Assembly: GCA_958295665.1 (NCBI GenBank)
Contig: OY282560.1
Location: forward strand, 312,585,236-312,649,235
Direction of reading: 5' to 3'
DNA from: Tipula vernalis
Lineage: Eukaryota > Arthropoda > Insecta > Diptera > Tipulidae
Length of the DNA: 64,000 bases
Each line of letters begins with the position of its first letter. Within the stretch, counting starts at the first letter, position 1. Position numbers and translations under genes: made by a program. The notes beneath the pieces are model-generated. The model did not search any database. It had not been told where the DNA came from and saw nothing but the letters and a program-made list of their open reading frames with translations. This document shows positions 11,330 to 22,318 of this stretch, piece by piece.

Positions 11330-12190
11330 TGGTTTCAGGATTGAATTGGACGTTGAGTTTGGGGTTGAGTTGAAGGTTAGAGGTAGATTTGCGGGTTGAG
11401 TTAGGGTTGAGTTAGAATTTAGTTGGAGTTGGATTAGGGTTTAGTGAGCAGTTGGCTGAATTTTTATATACGCAAGGGATTGAGATTGCGGTTGAGTCGA
11501 GGGTTGAATTGGATTTCATTTGTGGTTTGAATTGGGGTTGAGTTGGCGTTGGGTTGGGATTGGGTTAGGGTCTAGTGAGCAGCTCACCCGAGGATTTATT
11601 TGTGTGTTGAATTGATGGTTGAATTAGAGTTAGCGTGAGTTGAAATCATGTACGCATGTAGTTTTTAAGATCATGTTTATTTGGCAGTTGAAGTGGGGTT
11701 AATTTAAGGGCTGCGTTGCAGGTCGAGTTAAGATTGAATTGTGGTTGGACTAGGGCTGAGCTCGGGTTTAGTTGGATTTGAGTTGCGGTTAAGTTGGGAA
11801 TTTATTTGAGGTTGTGTTGAGGGTTGAGTTGGAAGTTAGCTTGAGTTGGTTTGAGTTGAGTTCATAAGCACATGCAGTTTTCGGACCTTGTTGGTTTAGG
11901 TGTTGAGTTTGGGATTGCGTTGAGGGTTGCGTTGAGATTTAGTGAGGGGTTTAGTTGTGGATATATTTGGAGAGAGTTTTGGGTTGAGTTCATGAACACA
12001 TGAAATACATTCGGACTTTATTGATTTGTGGATTGAGTAAGCCGTTGAGTTTGGGGTTGAGTTGAGGCCTAAATTTGTGGTCGGATTGGGGTTTTACAGG
12101 GTTGGGTTGGGATTGAGTTGGGGTTTATTCAGCAATTCAGTCGGAGGTTTATTTGGGTGTTGAGTTAAGATTTGAGTTGGAAGTTATATT
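11330..12190 (+). repeat. G/T-rich degenerate tandem array, TTGAGTTGGGG-type
   Basis: The unit varies around GTTGAGTTGGGGTT and GGTTTAGTGAG. A longer phrase, with TGAGTTCATNNNCACATG followed by TTCGGACCTTGTT, recurs at about 11638, 11868 and 11988, giving an irregular higher-order repeat. The plus strand has almost no C. Similar phrases recur at 27.5-28.4 kb. It encodes nothing recognisable. Confidence 0.7.
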
Positions 12191-13117
12191 GCTAAATATA
12201 GAATGGTGGAACGGTGGTATGAGGGAAGACTAAGATGCGGAAGGTGATGAGTTGGATTCTCATTGTTGACAAAATTTTTTTAAATAAAAATTTAAAACAA
12301 TTTTTTGGCTGCTTTCGAGTTATGTTTGCCTATTATAACAACAACCATGGAATTTTCTCATCAAAAGTCTCAAAACACTCGAAAATTTAATTTGAAATTG
12401 TGGTTGTGTAATAGGCAAACTGGTCATTTTTGACAGGATTTCATTACTTTGGACTTTTTGGACCGAATTAACGCAATCTGTATTCCCACGTGCAGCAGAA
12501 GTGAAGCTTCTAATGGTAGAAAAATCATTTTATAATCCCATTCCCATCATGCATGTTGAATTTCATCATAATTGGTTCCAACTTACTTGGCCTTATTCCA
12601 TAACTTCATCTAAGAATCATTTTAAGATCCTATTTCGATTGTAGCTATCGCAATTCGCATTTCATAAGTCACAATACCTACTTTGTAATTTAATAGTTTG
12701 GTTTATTATCCGGTAGCCCTGAGCTAAGTGATCCGTTGAAGAAAAAATTATCTTAAATTCTGCGTCTCTATCTCCACTAAATAAACGTTCCATTTCACCA
12801 TCTTTGAATCTATTCTGCTTTCTGAGGAAAATCGTCAGTTAACTTAAATGTAGTATAAACAAGAAAATGATACTGAACCGGTTCTAAAATATAATTAAAC
12901 TAAAGGTGCAGCATTTTTTTTTTTTTGAGATCGGCATGTTAGTATAAAGTAGAACTAAATTAGCCGTAATTCGGCTTTGTAAGTCGGAAAAAGAGGGGAC
13001 AGAGAAGGAAATATCTACAATTCTACACCAATTTGGCAAGGAATTACCAATATTTAATAAATAATATTTCTTAAAATTACATTTCATAGTTTTCCGTCAA
13101 AAATCAAAGCTTTTAGT
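12191..13117. other. Intergenic stretch with a hairpin and one dispersed-repeat copy
   Basis: An inverted repeat (GTTTGCCTATTATAACAACA at 12326, complement ending near 12420) could form a stem of about 24 bp. At 12535-12650 there is one copy of the dispersed ~107-bp repeat that is best seen at 31.7 kb. No gene is visible. Confidence 0.55.
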
Positions 13118-16100
13118 TCACCTAATTGTATTTAGTATTGTGTTAATTAGAGTAATACAAATGGCGTAAAACACCATTTTCAAACTTAAAAAATATACAC
13201 AAGATTTATTTTCTAATATCCAGTCACGGTAATAGAACACATCAGTAAATATTGCTGGATACAGTGGTAAGGCACATCCAACTCCGTGTGATGTTATACC
13301 ATACAATGTATTGTTACAATTAAGCGGGCCACCCGAGTCCCCTTGACACACGTTGATACCGCCTGCAAACGATCCAGCACACAACATTCCAAGTCTAACG
13401 CTACCATTTAAATATTGTGGAAGATTGCATTGTGATGCACTGTTGACCGGAATGCAAGCCGCACGCAGAATTCGAGCCGGCGAGCCTCTCTGAAGCGGAA
13501 TATAAATTATAATTATATGTAAATGTTATTGATTAGCAACTTTAATTTTGATTGATTTACCGAAGAGATTTTTCCCCATCCTGATATCAAACACGATGAA
13601 CCCACTGGATAAGTGGCTGTAGGCAAATTAATTACCGTAACCTCATCACTATTTGCTTTAATTTTGGTTTTTAGCTGTTGGTTTAGATATTTGTTGCTGT
13701 TATTTAATACATTTTTATTTATTTTAAACAGTTTACCTTAACCAGGGCAATATCGTGGGCAGTTTTGCCGGATACATATGACGCGTGAACTTTGTAAGAT
13801 GAAACAGCTGACAGGAATGTATTTGCATCTCTTCCAAATAAATTAGCATTACCCCCGGCTATTTGAAATGTACTTGGGCTACGTCGTCCACTAAATATAG
13901 TAAAAAATATTTAAACAACATTTTAGAATTTCCTTTTCATCGTACATGTCAAATTTCAGTTCCAGTTTTAGATAAAGTTCCAGAACTTTATCTAAAAATA
14001 ATTTTAGAATCCGATCTCTATCTAAAATCTCGAATTTCATTATAATCTGTTAGGTAATAGACAAGTTCCATCCTACTGGGCCTTATCTCAGAACTTCATC
14101 TAAAAATCATTTTAGAATTCCATTTCCGACAAACCGATATAAAACTTATAAAGGCCTTTCTCGCTTTGGTAAGTTGAATATGTAAAGACTCATTTAAATA
14201 ACACAATTAATCTATTTGTATTCCAAGATATTTCACTATTGGTTTGTTCTCTATAACTGCGTTGTTGATACTTATTGATAATTCGTTCCAGTTTTTTAAT
14301 GTGTTCCAGGTTGGAAGATGTAATGGCTTATGGAATAGTGTTGTTTCATTGATTGCTGCTTGCAGCTGTCCTTGGGTTACTATAAACGTTTGTAGTAAAC
14401 TACTGTGTCTTATGCAACGATCATTATTGATGCACTCGCTCAGTGCTTCTGAACGCTTTCAATTCTACCTGAATGGCACTTATAATCTAGGGATCAGATC
14501 TGAAAAGCGTATTCTAAAACGGAACGAACAAAGATACAGGGGGCCTATTATGAAATTTTTCGATTTCGGATTTTTACGATATTCAAAAAATCCGCCCTGT
14601 TATGAAACAAAAAAGGAAATTCATAGCGGATTGTTTCGGACGCACTTGGGAAAATTCGACTGCTATTTAGTTGGCGGATTTTGTAAAATTTATGGTATTT
14701 TGTGTTTTTGTGGAAAATAAATTTTTTGTAAATGATATATTTCATAATAGGATCAATCCGCGTATCGAATTTTTTCGATATCGTAAAAATTCGAAATCGA
14801 AAAATTTCGTAATAGACCCCCAGAGTTTTTAGTGTAAGCGGGTCGTAAAAGTCTTTACAATTGCGCGAGAAAAGGTTATACATACCTAAGTCGGTCGTGA
14901 ACTAAACACGCTAAAAAGCAATATCGCTTCCGAGAGAATGGCAAAATCCTACATTTACACACATTCAACAACAATTTGTTGTTAAACGACCAATTGCAAA
15001 AGTTATCCAAGTCACATTGAAATTTCATATAATCAGAAACACCAATAATTAGAGCAAATATTTGCATATCACCTGCATAAAGCAGACAATGTGCAAATTT
15101 AAAACGCTCAACAACATCATTAACAAATAATGAGAATAAAAGAGGACCAATGTGACTTCCTTGAGGAACACCTGAGCTAACATGAAATGAACGAGACCTA
15201 AAATCATTATTCTTAACAAATTGGTGACGATCAGAATAGTATGAATGCACACATTTAATAAGAACAAACTGACAATTTAGTTTATCCAGCTTATCGATAA
15301 AAATCGTATGGTCAATTTATCGAAAGCTTTTGAAAAATTGGTGTATACTACATCTACTTGTTGCCTATGTTCTAGTCTACTAACTAAATGTCCACAAAAC
15401 GAGACTAGGTTAGTCACCGTAGACCTACCTTGATCAAATCCGTGTTGAGCAGGAGAAATAAAAGTTTCTGCATGAAAAAATAGGAATTTTTCTACCATAG
15501 ATTCGAAAAGATTTGGTAATGGTAGAAAGAATAGCGATTCCGCGATAGTTGCTAACTTCACTTCTTTTCGGAGAATTAAAAATCGAACGAGTGGAAGATA
15601 ATTTCCAGGGATCAGGAAAAGTACCAGTACGTGAGCTATTATTAAAGATGAAAGTCAGAAGAGGAAGGTTACAGATTGGTACAATTCTTCTCTTGATCGA
15701 AAATTTCGGTTGTGAAAGGATCTAATAAATACACCTATTAGCCACGTTTCCGAATTTAGAGCCTTACCATGAAGAACAACATTAATTCCTAATTTAAAAC
15801 AGAGGTATTTCAAGTCACTCTGAAAAAATCGGTATCTTAACATCTGTTAACAAGGGTCGAAACATCATCCTCAGTAGTTAGAGGATCAAGTCTGGGTAAA
15901 TGAAGCCAAAATTTCGGTGCAATAGTTTTAATATGAATATCTGGTAAGATATTTGTACCACAAATATTAAAATTCTGTTGCCTCTGTTGCTTAACGTATG
16001 AGGCAGGGATCGATTTTTCATTACCGATAACCTGAATCTTCGGAACCTGAACTGCAAACAATTTTTGAAGACTTGCTTTGCACTTCAATTGTATTTGGCG

Positions 16101-17727
16101 ACAGAGCATTGGCATATGTACTGATTTTGCTTTCAGTTTATCAGCAAATGTTGGGTGCAATAGCTTCCGTTCCAAGTGCATCACAGCTTCTAATTCACCA
16201 GCACAAAAGTGATTGGGGTCGCTACGGACCGCACAATACAAAAAAAGAAAATGTTTAACTCAAGAACACAATTAATAAAGCAAAAATTAATACAAAACTA
16301 TAACATAAACTATTACAATTAATATATCTAAAATAAGCTATGTATTTGGAATATTTTTTCCTTTTTGACGGAACAAAAACACAACCATTCAGTTCAATGA
16401 CTGTACGACGAATAAGAAAGGAACTCAGTAATTTCTTAACCGATTACGGTTTTTTTAGTGAGACCTCGTCGTTCTAGATGCGCTTCGGCCTCATGTTGCG
16501 AAACCGGTCAAGGAAACATTAGAAACACTTAATTGGGATGTTATACTGCACTCACCGTATTCTCCAGATAGTGCTCCTATCGATTACTAATTAATTCGAT
16601 TGATGAGTCACGGCTTGTCTGAGCAGTACTTCCCACCTTATAAGAATACCAAAAAATGGGTCGATTCGTATGGATAGCTTCTAAAAGAAAAATTGGAAAA
16701 GTAGTGGCTAGAGCGATGGACAATATTTTGAATGAGCAATTTGTAACAATTTTTCCACAATAATGCTGTAAAAAAAACTTAAAATTAATGCACACTCCCA
16801 ATATTTAGAAAAGTCGGAAATGAAAACTAAAAGAATCGAACATAGATTAAATGATTTTTTTTATAAAATGACCAAGTAGGATGTAGGACGGAAATTGAGT
16901 TTTTCTTAACCGATTATGATCAATTCGACATGTGCTATTTCTTAACCGAGTTTGGTGAGACAACATTCTTAGTAATCGAAAGTTATCCGGTATAAAAAAA
17001 AGGCTGATTATAGTTCGCTCGTTGATTTATACGTGTTTAGAGACACCAATCTAAAATAAACATTACAAGCTTGTTTTGTCACGCTCACGGCATCAAATTG
17101 AAAAATGGGATTATTTATTGAATATCATGCATGCACAATCAAATTAATGTGAACCGAACTTATAAAATAATATTAACACTTACATTTAAAAATTCTTTAA
17201 ATTATAATCATTTGTTTAATTTTGGTGACTAAGTATTTGCACAGAGATAACAATGGCATTTCTTAATTTTTTTTTATTTAGAGAATAGAATACTGCAGAA
17301 AGTCATAGAATGTAAATCAGTCTTAATCCAAACGTTCACTAAAGTTCGATCGTTTTAAAAAATGTGACATTTAGTAAATAAAAAAAATAAAATTCAAATG
17401 CTCACTTTGCATCAAACATACAATGTGCCGCAGTCAATACCACTGATGAACTGATAAGGGAACCACCACAAAAGAATCCCGAACCAAAACGTACACTATC
17501 ATAAATGATCGAACGCAACGATACTTGATGCGGGGCTTCGCTAATTGTTATGGTATAGCCACCTACAATTTTCGGTTCATTCACTACTGTTAGTTCAGCT
17601 ACAAATCGATATAATTTTGTAAGAAACAAAAAACACCAAAAAGAAGTTATTATTAATAAAATGATAAACTTGTTGAACAACTAAAATTACCAAAACTTAT
17701 TAAACTTAACAGTATCAGTAGGATCAT
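13118..17727 (-). CDS. Secreted S1 (chymotrypsin-fold) serine protease, five exons
   Basis: Exons on the minus strand are 17727-17691, 17598-17406, 13890-13737, 13674-13561 and 13489-13118; all junctions are GT/AG and phases agree, giving 289 residues. The start is an ATG encoding a hydrophobic signal ([13 protein letters not shown]). Activation is expected at EPK-IVGGYT. The triad is present: His in LTAAHC (exon 2), Asp in HDIALVK (exon 3), Ser in CQGDSGGP (exon 5). The residue at the trypsin position 189 is Asn, not Asp, and position 226 is Ala in YPAIFT, so specificity is probably not trypsin-like. After the usual end ([11 protein letters not shown]) about 27 mainly hydrophobic residues follow, which is odd; an AATAAA sits just before this tail. 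The 3.5-kb second intron is full of mobile-element remnants. A role in digestion or haemolymph is possible and cannot be told apart here. Confidence 0.82.
13925..14135. repeat. Dispersed ~107-bp repeat, copies in the protease intron
   Basis: Phrases such as GTACATGTCAAATTTCA, CAGAACTTCATCTAAAAATC and ATTTTAGAATTCCATTTCC match the tandem units at 31.7-31.9 kb. About one and a half units are present, with a local hairpin around CCAGAACTTTATCTAAAA. Confidence 0.6.
14539..14821. mobile_element. MITE, 283 bp, with ~57-bp terminal inverted repeats
   Basis: The left end starts GGGGGCCTATTATGAAATTT and continues through CGATTTCGGATTTTTACGAT. The right end is its complement with few mismatches and closes TAATAGACCCCC. 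The middle has no coding sequence. I could not define a target-site duplication with confidence. The run of G at the tips resembles PIF/Harbinger-like elements, but the superfamily is not settled. Confidence 0.75.
14876..16245 (-). pseudogene. Jockey-like LINE remnant (ORF1-like piece and reverse-transcriptase pieces)
   Basis: Minus-strand frames give, from high to low coordinate, an ORF1-like segment (16241-15837, with [17 protein letters not shown], a motif style seen in LINE ORF1 proteins), then reverse-transcriptase blocks. These are [17 protein letters not shown] and [15 protein letters not shown] (15561-15277), and [20 protein letters not shown] with [11 protein letters not shown] (15250-14876). 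The catalytic YADD box reads YAGD, so the second metal-binding Asp position is damaged. The endonuclease part is missing and frames are broken, so it is inactive. It lies in an intron of the serine protease in the same orientation as that gene. Confidence 0.72.
16465..16770 (+). pseudogene. Mariner transposase 3' fragment
   Basis: The plus strand reads [20 protein letters not shown] followed by [12 protein letters not shown], the region of the second and third catalytic Asp in DD34D mariner transposases, then stops at TAA after Tyr. Recognisable downstream residues continue in other frames to about 16765. The 5' half is absent. Confidence 0.75.
16860..16985. repeat. Dispersed ~107-bp repeat, fragment
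   Basis: Contains AAGTAGGATGTAGGACGGAA and two TTTCTTAACCGA phrases that match the repeat family seen at 26.6 and 31.7 kb. Confidence 0.5.
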
Positions 17728-18635
17728 TTTTGGTTTTAAATGTAAACTGTGATTGCGCTGGTACTATACTAACTACTCTTAGGTACTCGTATATTGCAAA
17801 TTTTGAATCGGAATAAATAAAACAATTCATATAGTATATGATTTATGAAAAGTACCTACGTGTTATCGTGCTACGTATTTTTTTTTATTGTTTGAGATTA
17901 GATAAATACTCGTAAAATTGTAATAATAATTTGATAAGTACAATTACATTGGAGGCGAAGTTATAGTAGAATGACTTTAATGTGTTTTAGATTGGAAACA
18001 AAAAAAGGTAAGCCAGTATTTGATCCCAAAATCTCTTATTTGTAACCTATAACAATAACGGTTACTTATTTTAACCCAGTATTCTCAAGATTAGGTAATC
18101 GGATCGGAATTGGAACTCATTTGTGTTGTTATTCCTCATAATATCTGCCGTGTAATCGCATTTCTTGACCAGCCACAATAATTGGGTTTCGACTTCTCGG
18201 TTGCTTGCAGTTTATACCAATTCAACTTTTAGCCATTTGAAGTACAAGCCTATTCCAGAATGAAAAACCCTTTGATTTCTCATACTATCAATCCATTTAG
18301 AAAGCTTTGTGGTATTTTTTAGCTTTAAATTTTTCAATGATAAAAGCATGAAGGATATAGAACTTGTATACTGTTATGATGAATTATGAATAAAACAAAC
18401 CACTTCAATTTATCACAAATTAACGGTAATTCACCAAATCACTTATTACAATATTCGGACTGTTTCGGACTATCACTTACACTTCTTTTCACTAACTTTT
18501 GTATCGCAATAAATCACATTTTAAATTTCTCGGTTACTAATCCACAATACAACTTTACAATATTGGACTCCAAATACGAATTATCCAATTTGATCTCATT
18601 CGCCTTTTTATTTACCCAAGCCAAAATAATGTAGT
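17728..18635. other. Intergenic stretch upstream of the serine protease
   Basis: AT-rich, without a recognisable gene. The bases next to 17728 must contain the promoter of the minus-strand protease, but I cannot point to a convincing TATA box or initiator. Confidence 0.45.
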
Positions 18636-18640
18636 GCAAT

Positions 18641-18835
18641 TGTTGAGTGTATTTCGATCAGTTGTGTATTTCGTTCAGTTGTCAAACTGAGTAGGACAAT
18701 GAAATGAAAAATAAATGGTAGTATAGTGTGTGTACTGGCTAACAAACGAAAAGACGGGTTTTATTTTTCACTTGAGTAGGGTTTGGTCTAAGTTTATCCT
18801 AACTTTTATCTGGAATCATCCGAGTAATTTCAACA
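18641..18835 (+). repeat. Copia left LTR, 195 bp
   Basis: Starts TGTTGAG and ends TTTCAACA. It contains a block of about 58 bp (around 18720-18786) that the right LTR lacks. Confidence 0.88.
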
Positions 18836-18852
18836 GGTTATGGGCCCAGACC
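18836..18852 (+). other. Copia primer-binding site
   Basis: GGTTATGGGCCCAGACC lies directly after the LTR end. It resembles the internal half-tRNA (initiator Met) primer site characteristic of copia elements. Confidence 0.75.
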
Positions 18853-19196
18853 ATAGCTAAATTGTTAAACAAAAATTGCTGAACACAATAGTGGTGTTAT
18901 TTTGAAAAAAGAGGTTAAAACATTTTTTGAAAAATTACATGCATTGTGGTGATAGAAAATTTATCACATGGACATATTGAAAGTGAAAAATAAGTAATAA
19001 AGACATAAATATATTGAAATATAATTCATCATCGGTGATCAGAATCGATTGATAACGTGAATACAAAAAGTGCGAATTGGATCAGACAATTTATGAGAAG
19101 GATATCTTTGGATGAAGGTTAGGATTCTGTCCCGAGAAAGGAAATAAAAGTTTTTTCTCTTCAGCAAATACTTCAGACAAAGAAGGTGAAGCTTTT

Positions 19197-20678
19197 GTGT
19201 GTACGTCAGAGGGCATACGATCAGATAGTTGGCTTTTGGATACAGGTGCGAGTGATCACATGTGTCACAACAGGGCTTGGTTCAGAACTTTTCGGGAACT
19301 GAAGCCAGAACGAATAATCAAAATTGCAGACGGTGGAAAACTCGAAGCACCGGGCTGTGGCATGATTGAAATCTTGTCATTCGACGGAAAACGATGGAAC
19401 AAGAAACAGTTATCAGATGTTTTGTACATTCCGAAATTGCAGAGCAATTTGTTTTCTGATACGCACGCAATGGATAAAGGATTCACATTGGAATCGAACA
19501 AAGATAGATGTGAATTAAAGCGAAATGGAGATGTTGTGGCAGTGGGAGTTCGTGATGGAAATCTATTTAGAATGCAGTTCAAGGCATTGGCAACAGAGGG
19601 CACGGCAAACGTGGCGATAAAGCAGAATGGATTAAGAAGCTGGCATGAAAGATTGGGACATCAGAACGTGAACTGTCTGCGAAAGTTTCTAAAGAAAAAC
19701 GACATTGAATACATCGACGAACAATTTCTCTGTGAAGGATGTCTGATGGGGAAGCAGCATCGTGACAGCTTCAAAAGCAGTCAGACGAAATCGAACAAAT
19801 GTGGCGAAATTGTTCACGCGGACGTGTGTGGACCTTTTCAAATAGAATCGCTCGGTGGCTCCAGCTATTTTCTTTTAATTAAGGACGATTACTCACATTT
19901 CCGATTTATTTATTGTATGAAAAATAAGTCACAAGTTTTTGAGAAAATAAAAAACTTTGTGAAGTCTGCGGAGAAGCAACATGGTCACAGTGTAAAGATC
20001 ATCAGAACTGACAACGGCACCGAATTTGTAAATTCTGATGTAAAGAGTTTTTTTGAAGCAAATGGTATCATGCATCAGCGGACGGTACCATACACGCCGG
20101 AGCAAAACGGATCAGCTGAAAGAGAGAATCGAACGGTGGTTGAGGCTGCACGGTCGATGATACATGCGAAGCAGATGGAAAACAAATTCTGGGCGGAGGC
20201 AGTTAACACGGCGGTTTTTGTATTAAACAGAACGGACACGAGCAGTATTACTGGAAAGACACCATTTGAATTATGGTACAGCAAGCCAACCGTTTTTAAT
20301 TATTTGAAGGTTTTTGGTTCGGAAGTGTATGCACACATTCCGAAGCAACAAAGACAAAAACTTGATCCAAAGGCAACAAAATGCATTTTTGTTGGATATG
20401 ATGAAAACATTAAGGGCTATCGCATTTGGAATCCTGAGTCAAAGAAAATTGAATTGGCTAGAGATGTGAAGTTTGTAGAGGCAGACACTGTTGAATTTCC
20501 GATCAAACACGAGGGGAAAGTAGATAGTGGAAAAGGACACGAAATCAACACAGACAAATGCGATGAAGATGACGTCGAAGAAGTCAGCAATTTCGAGGAT
20601 ACAGTGGATGAAGGCAACGCATCATCGTCAAAGATCAAGGGTGGATGGTGTTCGCTAAATCGGGAACGTCGTCGATGA
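19197..20678 (+). CDS. Copia Pol fragment: aspartic protease and integrase
   Basis: A 493-residue open frame (upstream codons from about 19150 are also open, and the first codon shown is GTG rather than ATG). The protease active site is [11 protein letters not shown] (residues ~13-23). The integrase zinc module follows ([11 protein letters not shown], then [10 protein letters not shown], residues ~149-188). The integrase core has its DDE residues in [16 protein letters not shown] and AERENR (residues ~207-310). The core is followed by [11 protein letters not shown] and [16 protein letters not shown] blocks typical of copia. Everything up to there looks undamaged. The C-terminal part is acidic and runs into a frame change near 20660. 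No gag precedes it. Confidence 0.88.
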   Translation: MCTSEGIRSDSWLLDTGASDHMCHNRAWFRTFRELKPERIIKIADGGKLEAPGCGMIEILSFDGKRWNKKQLSDVLYIPKLQSNLFSDTHAMDKGFTLESNKDRCELKRNGDVVAVGVRDGNLFRMQFKALATEGTANVAIKQNGLRSWHERLGHQNVNCLRKFLKKNDIEYIDEQFLCEGCLMGKQHRDSFKSSQTKSNKCGEIVHADVCGPFQIESLGGSSYFLLIKDDYSHFRFIYCMKNKSQVFEKIKNFVKSAEKQHGHSVKIIRTDNGTEFVNSDVKSFFEANGIMHQRTVPYTPEQNGSAERENRTVVEAARSMIHAKQMENKFWAEAVNTAVFVLNRTDTSSITGKTPFELWYSKPTVFNYLKVFGSEVYAHIPKQQRQKLDPKATKCIFVGYDENIKGYRIWNPESKKIELARDVKFVEADTVEFPIKHEGKVDSGKGHEINTDKCDEDDVEEVSNFEDTVDEGNASSSKIKGGWCSLNRERRR

Positions 20679-20682
20679 ACGC

Positions 20683-22243
20683 TTGCGTGATCGGGGAAAA
20701 ACGAAGATCGAAATTGTGACTGCTGCGTGGAGAAAAATTGCAACAGAGCGGAAATGGCATCGGCAATGCTGTCAATGGCAAAATGAAACATGGATATTGA
20801 CGCGGCCACCAAAAAATCAAAAGGTCATTGACAACAAGTGGGTATATAAGATCAAGTACGACACTGATGGCAACATTGAGCGTTACAAGGCCAGGCTGGT
20901 TGCTAGAGGGTTCACTCAGGAATATGGAATTGACTACCAAGAGACGTGGTGAGCTGAGTGAGAAAGTATAAATGAATCAGCCAGTTGGATACGACGATGG
21001 AAGTGGAAGGGTGTGCCAGCTTGTGAAGAGTTTGTACGGCTTGAAACAGGCATCGAGATGCTGGAATAAATGTTTCACGGGATTCATTGAAAAATTTGGT
21101 TTCAGCGCATCAAAGGATGATCCATGCCTGTTCATACGAAAGCAGAACGACAGGAAAATTTTCTTGGCAATCTATGCAGACGACGGATTGATTGTGGCGA
21201 ATGATGAAGACGATATCATTCCGGTGATTGCACATCTAAAAGCAAGATTCGATATAATAACGCTTGACGTGAATACATTCCTTGGAATGGAGATAAGGAA
21301 AATGGTAAATGGTGACATTTATCTAAGTCAAGCGGCATATACACAAAAAATCTTGGTTAAATTTGGCATGGAAGAATGCAAAAGCGTATCGACTCCGGTC
21401 GATATAAATCAAATAGCAAGTAAGTTCGAAAACTCTGAATTAAATAAAGTTTTTCAATACAGGGAGGCTATTGGAAGCTTAATGTATCTATGCGTTGCAA
21501 CAAGACCTGACATACAATATGCAGTGGGAGTTGCAAGCCGTAACCTTGAAAAACCGACGAATGCACACGTAAATGCAGTGAAAAGAATTTTCAAGTATAT
21601 AAAGGGAACAGCTGATTATGGAATCTACTTTGAAGGAGGTGGACAGTATGATTTGGTTGGTTACAGTGACGCAGATTATGCGGGAGACACTGCAACAAGA
21701 CGATCAACTTCTGGAGTTATCTTTTTGTTGAATGGTGGGCCGATCAGCTGGGAATCAACAATACAAAAGTCTGTTGCGTTATCAACAACGGAATCAGAGT
21801 ACATGGCGGCAGCAACGGCTGTGAAAGAACTGATCTGGCTTTACGGGTTAATTACTGAACTGGTGGGCATGAGAGATAAGCCAGTGCTTAACATGGACAA
21901 CCAGAGCGCAATACGGTTGGTGAAAAATCCAGAATTTCACAAAAGAACCAAACATATTGACGTGAGATATCATTTCATACGTGAAAGATATCAAAAGGGG
22001 TTGTTTGATCTCAGTTATGTGCCAACGGACGAGCAATTGGCAGATATCTTTACCAAAGGATTGAACAAAGATCGTTTCGAGAATATTTGCAATATGATTG
22101 CAATTAAAAAGGTCGAAAGACTCAAAAATATTGTAACGCAAAACAAAAATAGGCAACTGTATCAAAAAAGTGGGAGTGTTGAGTGTATTTCGATCAGTTG
22201 TGTATTTCGTTCAGTTGTCAAACTGAGTAGGACAATGAAATGA
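20683..22243 (+). pseudogene. Copia Pol fragment: reverse transcriptase and RNase H, with an internal deletion
   Basis: The first piece (20683-20952) has [20 protein letters not shown], the start of copia reverse transcriptase. It then joins, out of frame and after a loss of roughly 60-70 residues, to MNQPVGYDDGSGRVCQL (20972). The lost part holds the first catalytic Asp motif. The second piece is open for 423 codons with SLYGLKQASRCW, AIYADDGLIVAN (the YADD box), GYSDADYAGD, STTESEYMAA and DNQSAIRL, so the RNase H residues are intact, and it ends within the right LTR. A TAA just before MNQP also breaks the frame. Confidence 0.88.
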
Positions 22244-22313
22244 AAAATAAATGGTAGTTTATGGTCTAAGTTTATCCCAACTTTTATCTGGAATCATCCG
22301 AGTAATTTCAATA
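22177..22313 (+). repeat. Copia right LTR, 137 bp
   Basis: Nearly identical to the left LTR apart from an internal 58-bp absence and a few substitutions; it ends TTTCAATA where the left ends TTTCAACA. Confidence 0.88.
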
Positions 22314-22318
22314 GCAAT

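Larger units (their letters stand above)
18641..22313 (+). mobile_element. Copia-type LTR retrotransposon, internally deleted
   Basis: Both LTRs are present, starting TGTTGAGTGTATTTCG. A perfect 5-bp duplication, GCAAT, flanks the element (18636-18640 and 22314-22318). The primer-binding site directly after the left LTR (GGTTATGGGCCCAGACC) matches the internal initiator-tRNA-Met site used by copia elements. A purine tract (AAAAAAGTGGGAG) precedes the right LTR. Order is protease, integrase, reverse transcriptase, RNase H, as in copia. The gag gene and part of the reverse transcriptase are missing, so the copy cannot move by itself. Confidence 0.9.

Noticed and set aside
14244..14720. Plus-strand open frame of 158 codons
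   Set aside because: Its second half lies inside the MITE, and the first half has no recognisable protein features.
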